A stretch of DNA of 64,000 bases from Fusobacterium sp. SYSU M8D902 (GTDB taxonomy: Bacteria > Fusobacteriota > Fusobacteriia > Fusobacteriales > Fusobacteriaceae): positions 1 through 64,000 of the forward strand of contig NZ_JBEFNA010000005.1 of NCBI RefSeq assembly GCF_040199715.1, given 5' to 3'. Of the stretch, positions 35,771-47,566 are shown in pieces. Both the position numbers and the translations under genes were made by a program. Under the pieces are notes generated by a model. The model did not search any database and was not told the origin of the DNA. It saw only the letters and a program-made list of their open reading frames with translations. The first letter of the stretch is position 1. Every line of letters begins with the position of its first letter.

Positions 35771-36406
35771 CTAATATGTTAAAATTTTTAAAATACTCTC
35801 TGAGATTATCTCAATATTTTTTTCAAACTCCTTTGAGTTGTATTTATCTTTTATCTCCTCAATATTCTTAATAAAATTTCCATCTCTCTCAGAGATAAAA
35901 AGAGTAAATGTTTTGTAGTTAGTTATTATACTGCTAAGCATTTTTGAGTAAAAATCCACTTCTCCATCATCTATCTTGATCTCCTTGGAGTAAGCTTTGA
36001 TTATACACCTCATTTTACCCACTATCAAGCCCTCTATCTCCTTTAATAGTGCTAAAGTCCTCTCATCTAGCAGAGCAATGTTTCTAAATAGATTGATCAT
36101 CACCAGATTATCCTTCAAATTCTCATCCTCTAAAATGATCCTATTTCTTACCAATTTCTTCACATTATTTACCAGACTAACCCTTCTATCAATAGCAGTC
36201 TCAATCTTTAGCTTATTTATAGTCTCCTCTAATATATGATCTATCACTAGATTTTTACTTTTAAAATATGTATAAAAACTCCCTTTGGAAATTCCAGCAC
36301 AGTTTGTTATGTCTTCTACTGATGTATTTCTATATCCCTTTTCCAATATCATCTTTTTAGTCGAAGATATTATCAGCTCTTTTTTCCCCACCTCTCTCAT
36401 CTCCAT
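35771..36406 (-). CDS. TetR-family repressor of the first efflux operon
   Basis: A 211-residue regulator. Residues about 8-55 form the helix-turn-helix (IISSTKKMILEKGYRNTSVEDITNCAGISKGSFYTYFKSK); the rest is an all-helical ligand-binding domain of low conservation. It is the first gene of the TolC-MFP-RND operon, so it likely represses itself and the pump and is relieved by pump substrates. The start is uncertain: ATG at 36406 and 36400 lack good sites, whereas a GTG at 36394 is nine bases after GGAG. An inverted repeat overlaps its candidate -35. Confidence 0.92.
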   Translation of the reverse strand: MEMREVGKKELIISSTKKMILEKGYRNTSVEDITNCAGISKGSFYTYFKSKNLVIDHILEETINKLKIETAIDRRVSLVNNVKKLVRNRIILEDENLKDNLVMINLFRNIALLDERTLALLKEIEGLIVGKMRCIIKAYSKEIKIDDGEVDFYSKMLSSIITNYKTFTLFISERDGNFIKNIEEIKDKYNSKEFEKNIEIISESILKILTY

Positions 36407-36427
36407 TTCAATGTCTACAACTAATTT

Positions 36428-36458
36428 ATTATAAACTATAAAGTGACTTGAGAGTCAA
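36428..36458 (-). promoter_or_regulatory. Promoter and candidate TetR operator of the first efflux operon
   Basis: Minus-strand TTGACT (36453-36458) and TATAAT (36428-36433) are separated by 19 bases, longer than ideal. The inverted repeat TGACT-TGAG-AGTCA (36444-36457) covers the -35 and the adjoining spacer, a position where a bound repressor would block polymerase. Confidence 0.55.
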
Positions 36459-36467
36459 TAGATTTTA

Positions 36468-37862
36468 TTAAAATTTTATGATAAATTCAACCTCTTTCTT
36501 AATTTTATCATAAATAAATGAGTATTTTAAGTTTAAATTTTCCAAAATATTCTTTACAATAGATAATCCTAGCCCTGTTCCTCCATATTTCCTATTTCTT
36601 GATTTGTCCATCTTATAAAATAGATCAAATATCTTCTCAATCTCCTCCTGTGAGATCTCCTTAGAAGAGTTCCTAATCACCAGTTTTTCCTCTGTGAGCT
36701 CTATCCCTATTCTTCTATTCTCATCAACATAGGTTATAGCATTAGTTAGTAGATTATTTAAAACAATATTAAAAAGTTTTTTGTCAGTTTTCAAAACTCT
36801 CTTCCTGTAGCTTTGTGACAACTCTATGTTCTTGCTCTCTATATCCAATTGATATTTTTTTAAACTCTTTCTAATTAAGCTCTCCAACTCCACATCTTCA
36901 TATATTATATTTAAGTTTTTAAACTCCAATTTCAGATAGTTATTTATATCCTTTACAATCTTGTTTATAGCCATTCCCTCTTCATAAACAATATCATATG
37001 TCTTTTTCACATCTTTTTCCTCTATCATTCCATCTTGCAACGCTTCCATATACCCATTTATAATAGCTACTGGTGTTTTTAATTCGTGTCCAATAGTCCT
37101 CATAAACATCTTCTCCGTCTCCAACAATCTCTCTTTCTCTAGTAATTCAGATTTTAATTTTTCATTCAAAGAGTTTAACTCCTCAATATTTTCCTTCAAT
37201 TTCAATGCCATTCTATTTATACTGTTTCCTAGACTTTCCAACTCATTTTTAGATTTAATCTTTACTGTCTCTGTAAAATCAAGATTGGAAATTCTATATG
37301 AGACCTTCTCCAATATCTCTATTGGCTTCGATATCCTCCTAGATACTATGTAGGTTATAATTAAAATCATTGGAATTATAAATAGAGTATACCTTTTGTA
37401 TACTCCTATCATCTTCTTCAATACAACTTTGGACTCTATAACTTCGCCTATCAATACAACAATCTCATTCTCTGAAATTTTTTTCACTAAAAAAAGATGA
37501 TTCGTCAATGATGATAGTTTTACTAATTTCACTCTGTACTCATTAGGTATCATATTTTTCAAATCAATTTTCAAACTGTTTCTATTTACATATTTAATAA
37601 AATTGGTATCCTTATCATCTCTATTTAACTCAATATTTCTCAAATATACCTTTACATTTATATTATTAAGAGTTTTCTCCTCTTTTCTCCCTCTTCTTAA
37701 CTTATCTAAATCCAATGATTCAGCTATCTCTATCAAATTTTTCTTATCCTGCTCTATTATATACCTATCTGCATAGAGATGATTGAATACATACATCAAC
37801 ATCAATGGAAGATAGGTTATTAAACAAACATAGATAAATATCTTATAAAATACTTTTCTCAT
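36468..37862 (-). CDS. Sensor histidine kinase
   Basis: A 464-residue membrane kinase. A first helix near residues 6-28, an extracytoplasmic sensor segment of about 130 residues, a second helix (YTLFIIPMILIITYIVS), and a HAMP linker (RRISKPIEILEKVSYRIS) precede the kinase core. The phosphoacceptor is in IGHELKTPVAII; the ATPase lobe shows NVLLNNLLTNAI-like NIVLNNLLTNAITY, an FYKMDKSRNRK segment, and GGTGLGLSIVKNIL. It pairs with the response regulator 9 bases upstream. The sensor domain gives no ligand hint; adjacency to pumps and a porin suggests envelope stress. Confidence 0.94.
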   Translation of the reverse strand: MRKVFYKIFIYVCLITYLPLMLMYVFNHLYADRYIIEQDKKNLIEIAESLDLDKLRRGRKEEKTLNNINVKVYLRNIELNRDDKDTNFIKYVNRNSLKIDLKNMIPNEYRVKLVKLSSLTNHLFLVKKISENEIVVLIGEVIESKVVLKKMIGVYKRYTLFIIPMILIITYIVSRRISKPIEILEKVSYRISNLDFTETVKIKSKNELESLGNSINRMALKLKENIEELNSLNEKLKSELLEKERLLETEKMFMRTIGHELKTPVAIINGYMEALQDGMIEEKDVKKTYDIVYEEGMAINKIVKDINNYLKLEFKNLNIIYEDVELESLIRKSLKKYQLDIESKNIELSQSYRKRVLKTDKKLFNIVLNNLLTNAITYVDENRRIGIELTEEKLVIRNSSKEISQEEIEKIFDLFYKMDKSRNRKYGGTGLGLSIVKNILENLNLKYSFIYDKIKKEVEFIIKF

Positions 37863-37871
37863 ATCCCTCCC

Positions 37872-38528
37872 TTACAGATCCAGTTTATAACCAATCCCTC
37901 TCACTGTTTTTATAGCTTTTTTTCCAATCTTTTTTCTTAAATTCTTTATATGTGCATCTATAGTTCTATCATCTCCATAAAAATCATAACCCCACACCTC
38001 ATTCAGAAGTTTCTCTCTACTCAATGCAATCCTATTATTTTTTATCAAGTACATCAATAGTTCATACTCCTTAGGTGCTAAATCTATCTCTCCAGTCAGA
38101 TTAGCCACATAGTGTGAACTGTCATTTATTATTAACTCCCCTATCTCTATAGAACTCTCTATCAACATATTGGTTTTCTTTAGTAATGCCTTTATTCTTG
38201 CAAGTAAAACTTTATTATTGAATGGTTTTGTAATATAGTCATCTGCCCCTATCTCAAATCCAAAGATCTCATCTTCAATCTCATCTCTTGCAGTGAGCAT
38301 TATCACTGGTGTTTTAGTATATTTTTTTATCTCTCTCAAAATGCTCCATCCATCTTTTTTAGGTAACATTACATCTAGTAGTATCAAATCAAAGGGTTTT
38401 TCATAAAATATCTTCAATCCCTCCTCTCCATCTTCAGCTTCCGTTACCTCATACCCCTCTTTTACAAGATATATTCTCAATATATTTCTTATTTGCTCCT
38501 CGTCATCTATTATCAATATTCTGTTCAT
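37872..38528 (-). CDS. OmpR/PhoB-family response regulator
   Basis: A 218-residue two-domain regulator. The receiver domain has the acidic pair in IIDDEEQ, the phosphoacceptor Asp in LILLDVMLPKKDGW (about residue 52) and Lys in ITKPFNN. The C-terminal winged helix has LAPKEYELLMYLIKN, REKLLNEVWGY and RTIDAHIKNLRKKIG, ending VRGIGYKL, as in all OmpR-type proteins. It is the first gene of the two-component operon, and the direct repeat in its promoter region suggests autoregulation. Targets beyond itself are not evident. Confidence 0.95.
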   Translation of the reverse strand: MNRILIIDDEEQIRNILRIYLVKEGYEVTEAEDGEEGLKIFYEKPFDLILLDVMLPKKDGWSILREIKKYTKTPVIMLTARDEIEDEIFGFEIGADDYITKPFNNKVLLARIKALLKKTNMLIESSIEIGELIINDSSHYVANLTGEIDLAPKEYELLMYLIKNNRIALSREKLLNEVWGYDFYGDDRTIDAHIKNLRKKIGKKAIKTVRGIGYKLDL

Positions 38529-38565
38529 TTTTCTTTCAACACCTCTTATTTTAGTTTTATAATCT

Positions 38566-38600
38566 AGTATAAATTAATTTTATGAACAACTTGTGAACAA
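38566..38600 (-). promoter_or_regulatory. Response-regulator promoter with OmpR/PhoB-type direct repeat
   Basis: On the minus strand TTGTTCA occurs twice in the same orientation, 11 bp apart (38594-38600 and 38583-38589), ending 11 bp before a TATACT -10 box (38566-38571). No good -35 is present; the repeat occupies its place, as in class II activation by PhoB-type regulators. Predicted transcription starts near 38559. Confidence 0.6.
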
Positions 38601-38650
38601 AATTTGTTTTATTTTTATAACTTTTCACTGCTTATAACTATACAAAAAAC

Positions 38651-38665
38651 AAAGTAACAAAGTTA
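38651..38665 (-). terminator. Second hairpin downstream of the porin gene
   Basis: AGTAAC-AAA-GTTACT hairpin (plus-strand sense), followed on the minus strand by a T-rich tract interrupted by one G. It is weak alone but stands behind the hairpin at 38702-38727, so the two may act in tandem. Confidence 0.4.
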
Positions 38666-38701
38666 CTCTGCTTTTCTAAATTTTTCTTGTCTATATGAAA
38701 A

Positions 38702-38727
38702 TAGACTGTTGAAAAATCAACAGTCTA
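38702..38727 (-). terminator. Terminator of the porin gene
   Basis: A perfect 11-bp stem TAGACTGTTGA with loop AAAA lies 23 bases past the porin stop; the minus strand continues with TATTTT, a short T-rich tail. It separates the porin gene from the two-component operon. Confidence 0.65.
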
Positions 38728-38749
38728 CGTTATATGATATATTCATTAA

Positions 38750-39841
38750 TTAGAAAGTAGTTTTAAATCCTGCCCATACTGTTGGCTGCCATCTCCATGT
38801 AGATGCAGATTTATTACTATCTATTGTCCAGTTTCTGTATTCAGCTCCTGCTGCTGCATAAACGCTCATATTATCTGTTACAGCATAGTTCGCTTGAACA
38901 TATGGTAATGCATATAAACTATATTTATCTTTGTCAGTTCCTAATACTGTATTATTTTTAGGAGTTCCAAATTGTTTCTCTTGTGACCAAGTATATGGAT
39001 CATATCCACCTTCAAATCCTAAATCTACAGCAAATCCACCATTTTTATATAAGTTTGTTGTATTATAGATATAGAATTCCATATCTAAAGTTAAGTTTTT
39101 ATCTTTTGCATTCATTCCATCATTGAATAATTGATCTCTTCCATAGAAGTGTTCAGTTGCATATAAATTAAACTCTGTTGAGAAGTTTAAAGGTAGTGTA
39201 AAATATGAATATAGGTTTAATCCTAATTTGTTTTCATAGTTTGAACTATTGTTACTTCCCCATGTATAACCATATGTTGGAGCGATTTCAAAATAATCAG
39301 TTTTTACAAAATCATTGTTGAACATATAATCTGCAAAGTTAAATCTTGCTTGATACTCTACATTTTGTTTTTTATCAACAGTGTTATTTTTGTATTGAAC
39401 TCTTGATCTTAAATCAACTTTTGAGTCTCCTAGCTTCCCATGATCATAGAAATATCTAAATCTTGATTCAGTTCCATTATTATTGCTTCCAGCCATCATT
39501 GGATGCTCATTTAGAGAGTTATAATCTCTAACTCTGAACTCTAAACTCTGATTTTTTGTCATGTTTATGTTCCCTTTTATTTGCGTTCTTGAGTAATCGT
39601 TATTTGGATTCCAAGTGTTAGCTCTATCTTTTCCTTCAGTCTCTCCATAGTATCTATATTGTAGATCTAAAGATCCATTTGGTTTGAATACTTCTGGTTG
39701 TTCTTGAACTAAGATAACATCATTTTCTACGATCTCTACTGGTTCCTCTTCTACAACTACTGGAACTGGTATGATCTCTTTAGCTTGAGCTATAGCAACT
39801 GTAGCTAAAAATGCTCCTAATAATAGTATTGATTTTTTCAT
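38750..39841 (-). CDS. Outer-membrane porin-like beta-barrel protein (FomA-like)
   Basis: A 363-residue outer-membrane protein. The signal peptide is MKKSILLLGAFLATVAIAQA. A short Pro/Val/Glu-rich linker (residues about 22-50) follows and then a barrel of alternating amphipathic strands rich in Tyr, Asn and Asp, closing with the C-terminal aromatic VWAGFKTTF, the usual outer-membrane insertion signal. Length and layout fit the major porins of fusobacteria, whose best known member is FomA; the channel's selectivity is not predictable. GGGGG precedes the ATG. It is monocistronic with its own terminator, and a Fur-box-like element lies upstream. Confidence 0.85.
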   Translation of the reverse strand: MKKSILLLGAFLATVAIAQAKEIIPVPVVVEEEPVEIVENDVILVQEQPEVFKPNGSLDLQYRYYGETEGKDRANTWNPNNDYSRTQIKGNINMTKNQSLEFRVRDYNSLNEHPMMAGSNNNGTESRFRYFYDHGKLGDSKVDLRSRVQYKNNTVDKKQNVEYQARFNFADYMFNNDFVKTDYFEIAPTYGYTWGSNNSSNYENKLGLNLYSYFTLPLNFSTEFNLYATEHFYGRDQLFNDGMNAKDKNLTLDMEFYIYNTTNLYKNGGFAVDLGFEGGYDPYTWSQEKQFGTPKNNTVLGTDKDKYSLYALPYVQANYAVTDNMSVYAAAGAEYRNWTIDSNKSASTWRWQPTVWAGFKTTF

Positions 39842-39895
39842 AAAAATACCCCCTAGTATCTATTTATATTAACTGATATACAGTTATTTACTTAG

Positions 39896-39936
39896 ATGAT
39901 AATCATATATTTATTCGGGAGAATATAGATTATCAT
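39896..39936. promoter_or_regulatory. Inverted repeat upstream of the porin, resembling Fur-box halves
   Basis: GATGATAATC and its exact complement GATTATCATC stand about 30 bp apart, centre to centre, 55-95 bases before the porin start. The left copy contains the palindrome ATGATAATCAT, which equals the core of the consensus Fur box. No strong promoter was recognised beside it, so its role is uncertain. The rest of the 300-base gap (39842-40142) is AT-rich with only the lacZ terminator. Confidence 0.4.
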
Positions 39937-40086
39937 CCCAATGAGTGAGATAATTACAAAGATTAGCACTTTTGTTGTCCTTATCACAGTTCAAAGTATA
40001 TATCAGCAATTTGATACTAGTATGATTGATATTTATTTTTTTTTATTTTTTTTATCTCTTCTATTTCATATTTTCTTCATAGTTAG

Positions 40087-40129
40087 AAAAAAAAGACCAG
40101 CCTCTACTTTACTAGAAACTGATCTTTTT
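40087..40129 (-). terminator. Terminator of the GH63-lacZ operon
   Basis: Arms AAAAAGACCAG (40090-40100) and CTGATCTTTTT (40119-40129) form a hairpin with an 18-base loop and one A/C mismatch; the minus strand continues in T. It lies just past the lacZ stop. Confidence 0.65.
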
Positions 40130-40142
40130 CTCTATTTAACTC

Positions 40143-44093
<3,951 letters not shown>

Positions 44094-44103
44094 TTATATA
44101 GTT

Positions 44104-46350
44104 TTACTTTTTATTAAAAAACTCTTTATACAATAGATAGTATACTGAAGCTGACCAACTGAAGTTTGAGCAGTGTAACCCCTCTCCTGTTTCTGGATTG
44201 TAGTTCTCTCTTATAGCTCCATCTGACATCAAGCCCTCTGAATTTTCAAATAATTTTACAGTTAGCTCTTTAGCCTCTTCTGAATATTCGTAATTATTTA
44301 ATCCTACTATTCCAAAATATGCTTGATCCAGCCACACTGGCCCTCTCCAGTATTTAGTTGGATTATATTTAGGATTATCTTTTGCAGCTGTAGGGAAAGG
44401 TAGATATGTATTCATTACATTTTCATCTAAAACATTTTCTACCACTTTTTTAGCTTTTTCCTTATCTGCTACATTTGCCCATAACGGAATATAACCCTCT
44501 GTTCCTTTTCCTCTATTAACTAAAAGTTTTCTCTCTCCCTTTTCATCAAATTGTAAATCATAGTAGTATCCAGTCTGCACATCATACATCTTCTCATTGA
44601 TATATTCCTTTACATATTCAGCTGATCTCTCAAACTCTTTGCTCTCCTCTTCGTTTCCTAAAATTTTTGCAATATTAGATAAATAAATTTTTTCAGCATA
44701 TAGGAATGAGTTTAAATCCACTGATTCCTGATTGATAGAGTAACCTAATAATCTATTATCTACATCTCTATTTTCAAAAACTTTTATTCCTATATCATCT
44801 TTTCCATAACCTTCAACATCAAATCTCACTGCATTATCCATTCCACTTTCCCAAGCAGCAGCCAAGATTATCTCCTCTGGTGAGTTATTATCTCTGTGTA
44901 CCATTCCTCCATACTCAGCTATACCATTTTTATCGTGATCTCTATTTGTATACCACCATTTATGATATTTTATTAATTTTGGATACATCTCTTTTAAAAA
45001 CTCAATATCTCCAGTTGCCTTATAAGTCTCCCAAACTGCCCAAGTAGCAAGAGCTGGTTTAGAGTTTCTTTCATTCCAGTTACCTCCATCTCCACCTCTA
45101 TCCTTATCTTTATTATAGAACACAGCATCTATTATTGTTCCTTCATCTTGAGGTCTAACTTTGTCATCTTTTTCAATCTGATAATCAAATAATGCTCTTA
45201 TATTACTCTTTGCTAACTCCCCATCAAAATTTGCTGTAGCTACTGCTTGTTTCCAAGAATCCCATGCCCAAAATCCATTAAACCATTTGTAACTTACAGA
45301 TGGTGTTATTCCATCATGCTTTATAGCACCTGCTGAACTTCTCCAGTTAGTTGTAAGTGTTTCAATAGATTTTACAGCTATCTTTCCGTATTTATCTCCA
45401 TACTCTCCTATTGAACTATTTAAATATTTATCCCATCTCTCCTTATTAGCTTGAAAATAACTCTCTGGATTTAAAAGTATCTCAGCTACTATTTTAGCCT
45501 CTTTTTTAGCCTCTAAAGAGTTAAATGTAAAACTTTCTACTGAATAATCTACATAATTCTTTCCTTTTAAGATCTCAATATTATCTCTTTTTGATTCATA
45601 TTGATTTTTAGTGACCTCTGTTTTTACTCCCTCTTGGTGAGTTATCTTAAATTCAGCCTCTTCTCCCATTAGATAATCCCACACCAATCTTTTCTCTTTA
45701 AAATCCACCTTTACTCCTTTTTCTGTAGGAATAAGAGTGTTTTCCAATTTTGTTGATCTGTAACTATCCTTTTTCCAAGCTTGAAACTCATTATACATCT
45801 TTCCATTCCAAGAAATATCTAAATTCAAATCCTTGTCTGAAGTATTAACAATCTCTGTCTTTATAAGACTACTTCTATTTGTTGCAAAAATAAGTTGAAG
45901 TTTAATAGTAAAATCTTCCAATACATATATCTGTTCCAATCTTCCTGGATAATAATTAAATTGTGCCTTGCTTTTTGAAATATCATATTTTTCGTTAGTT
46001 AAAGAATTTTTTACGATAAGTTTACTAAAAGAATTAGATAGGTTTGCTGCATACTCTTCAGCAATATAAAAAGGACCTGCAAATCCTCCATATAGATCTG
46101 CATTTGTTATTTCTGGTTGATAGTAACCATGCCAAGCTCCCAAATCAATAAAACTATTTATATAGTTTGTTCCCTCTTTATCCGTGGTTTTAATAGGTTT
46201 AAAATAAGTATACTCTTTTGGATTTCCATGAATATTCAATATGTTTGAATATTTTTCTTGTGAAATTCCCTCTTTTTTTTCAACCTCTTGAACGTTTGAA
46301 CAAGCTGAACAAACAGCTATTAAAGAAAATAGTGCCATTAGTTTTTTCAT
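44104..46350 (-). CDS. GH63-family alpha-glucosidase lipoprotein (YgjK-like)
   Basis: A 748-residue exported glycosidase. A lipoprotein signal ends at Cys17 (VCSACSNVQE). The C-terminal alpha/alpha toroid shows FNGFWAWDSWKQA, then AAWESGMDNAVRFD with the proposed acid Asp, KYWRGPVWLDQAYFG, and ENYNPETGEG with the proposed general base Glu; this order matches the GH63 enzyme YgjK of E. coli, and GH37 trehalase more distantly. A beta-sandwich N-terminal domain fills residues 30-330. It is the first gene of a two-gene operon with exported LacZ, under a consensus promoter, pointing to extracytoplasmic breakdown of mixed glucose/galactose glycans. Exact linkage specificity is unknown. Confidence 0.88.
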   Translation of the reverse strand: MKKLMALFSLIAVCSACSNVQEVEKKEGISQEKYSNILNIHGNPKEYTYFKPIKTTDKEGTNYINSFIDLGAWHGYYQPEITNADLYGGFAGPFYIAEEYAANLSNSFSKLIVKNSLTNEKYDISKSKAQFNYYPGRLEQIYVLEDFTIKLQLIFATNRSSLIKTEIVNTSDKDLNLDISWNGKMYNEFQAWKKDSYRSTKLENTLIPTEKGVKVDFKEKRLVWDYLMGEEAEFKITHQEGVKTEVTKNQYESKRDNIEILKGKNYVDYSVESFTFNSLEAKKEAKIVAEILLNPESYFQANKERWDKYLNSSIGEYGDKYGKIAVKSIETLTTNWRSSAGAIKHDGITPSVSYKWFNGFWAWDSWKQAVATANFDGELAKSNIRALFDYQIEKDDKVRPQDEGTIIDAVFYNKDKDRGGDGGNWNERNSKPALATWAVWETYKATGDIEFLKEMYPKLIKYHKWWYTNRDHDKNGIAEYGGMVHRDNNSPEEIILAAAWESGMDNAVRFDVEGYGKDDIGIKVFENRDVDNRLLGYSINQESVDLNSFLYAEKIYLSNIAKILGNEEESKEFERSAEYVKEYINEKMYDVQTGYYYDLQFDEKGERKLLVNRGKGTEGYIPLWANVADKEKAKKVVENVLDENVMNTYLPFPTAAKDNPKYNPTKYWRGPVWLDQAYFGIVGLNNYEYSEEAKELTVKLFENSEGLMSDGAIRENYNPETGEGLHCSNFSWSASVYYLLYKEFFNKK

Positions 46351-46433
46351 GTAAAATCTCTCCTTTTGTAATATTCGTCACGTTTGTGTTCTGATTTGAG
46401 TTTTTATTTTCATTAATTGATCTTATGGCTTAA

Positions 46434-46462
46434 ATATTATCATTTTATTTCACTAAAGTCAA
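46434..46462 (-). promoter_or_regulatory. Promoter of the GH63-lacZ operon
   Basis: Minus-strand TTGACT (46457-46462), 17 bases, TAATAT (46434-46439). The predicted leader is about 75 bases, with AGGAGA before the ATG at 46350. No regulator gene for this operon is adjacent. Confidence 0.7.
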
Positions 46463-46510
46463 TATTACAATTGTTTTTTTATTTTTCTTCATATATTATA
46501 TATATGTTAC

Positions 46511-46547
46511 AAAAAAATAAAAAGACTTGCAAATGCAAGTCCTTTTA
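46511..46547 (-). terminator. Terminator of the homocysteine methyltransferase gene
   Basis: Hairpin GACTTGC-AAAT-GCAAGTC (46524-46541), extended by flanking A/T pairs and followed on the minus strand by TTTTTATTTTTTT. Confidence 0.8.
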
Positions 46548-46596
46548 TTCTATAAATATCTTGGGGAAAGATTTAGTATACGTTATATTAACATTT

Positions 46597-47469
46597 TTAT
46601 TTGACAATTTTGTTACAATTGAAAGTTTTTACTATTTTTTTTATTTTTTCAATATACTTGGAATCTGTCCCACAACAACCACCTATAATGTGAATATAGT
46701 TTTTTTTCAATAAATTATATATATAGTTCTCTAAGTTGTTATCAAGTTCTTTTAATATAATATCATTTGGATAGAATATAATTTTTTTAGAAGTTATATC
46801 TGAAAGTTTTTCAATAAATTGTGTCATACCTACACAATTAAGTCCATATCCTACTATACTTTCATTATCTATCTCTTTTATTATGTTCTGTATACTCTCT
46901 CCACTATAAATTTCACCTTTTTCACTACAAGTAAATGATATTATTATTGGTATATTTAATCTCTTATTTTTAAATAACTCTTCAGATACTTCAAGGGCAA
47001 GTTTCAAATTTCTATAATCATATACAGTCTCTATCAATAATAGATCTACCCTCCCATCTATCAATCCACCTATCTGCTCTCTATAACTTTTTCTCAAATC
47101 ATCTTCCACAGTTGAATTTTGAGTAAGACTCACAACTGTTGGACCGATAGAACCTGCTACTAATACTCTATTCCCATAGTTTTTAGCTACCTCTTTAGCA
47201 ATCTCTGCCCCCTTTTTACATATTTTATAGATACTATCTTCAAACTCTGTTCCTTTCAGTGAAAATCTATTACAATTGAATGTATTAGTCTCTATAATAT
47301 CTGCTCCTGCCTCTATATACTCCCTGTGTACATCTTTGACCTCATCTTCAGCTGTTATATTCAAAACCTCAAATGAGGTAGTACTATTAAAAAATTTTTT
47401 ATCAATATTTTTATTTTTTAAAACTGTTCCCATAGCCCCATCTAATACTAAAACTTTCTCTCCAAACAT
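46597..47469 (-). CDS. Homocysteine S-methyltransferase
   Basis: Transfers a methyl group to homocysteine to make methionine, using a donor such as S-methylmethionine. The 290-residue chain starts at the ATG at 47469 (MFGEKVLVLDGAMGTVLK), which has GAGAGGGG six to seven bases upstream; an upstream start in the frame would include the promoter. Zinc ligands are visible: GLNCVG near residue 213 and GGCCGTDSKYI near 272, the Cys plus Cys-Cys set of the BHMT/MmuM/MetH-N family. VLDGAMGT and ETNTFN are N-terminal family motifs. It is divergent from the PRD regulator and lies beside a MalY-type C-S lyase that can release homocysteine. Confidence 0.93.
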   Translation of the reverse strand: MFGEKVLVLDGAMGTVLKNKNIDKKFFNSTTSFEVLNITAEDEVKDVHREYIEAGADIIETNTFNCNRFSLKGTEFEDSIYKICKKGAEIAKEVAKNYGNRVLVAGSIGPTVVSLTQNSTVEDDLRKSYREQIGGLIDGRVDLLLIETVYDYRNLKLALEVSEELFKNKRLNIPIIISFTCSEKGEIYSGESIQNIIKEIDNESIVGYGLNCVGMTQFIEKLSDITSKKIIFYPNDIILKELDNNLENYIYNLLKKNYIHIIGGCCGTDSKYIEKIKKIVKTFNCNKIVK

Positions 47470-47494
47470 CTGATACCCCTCTCTTTTTTTGCTG

Positions 47495-47545
47495 ATTTTA
47501 TCACAAGTAATTTTCTTTGTCAAGTTTTGACAAAAATAGTATAAT
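47495..47545. promoter_or_regulatory. Divergent promoter pair with superimposed -35 boxes and shared inverted repeat
   Basis: Plus strand: TTGTCA (47517-47522), 17 bases, TATAAT (47540-47545) for the PRD regulator. Minus strand: TTGACA (47518-47523), 17 bases, TAAAAT (47495-47500) for the methyltransferase. Both -35 boxes lie inside the inverted repeat TTTGTCAA-GTT-TTGACAAA (47516-47534). Polymerases cannot occupy both -35 boxes at once, and one bound regulator would affect both genes. Confidence 0.75.
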
Positions 47546-47566
47546 CTATATTAAAGGAGGAATTTT

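Noticed and set aside
47470-47566. SAM (S-box) riboswitch or T-box before the homocysteine methyltransferase or the lyase
   Set aside because: The leaders are short (about 20 bases for the methyltransferase) and hold no matching motifs or terminator pair.
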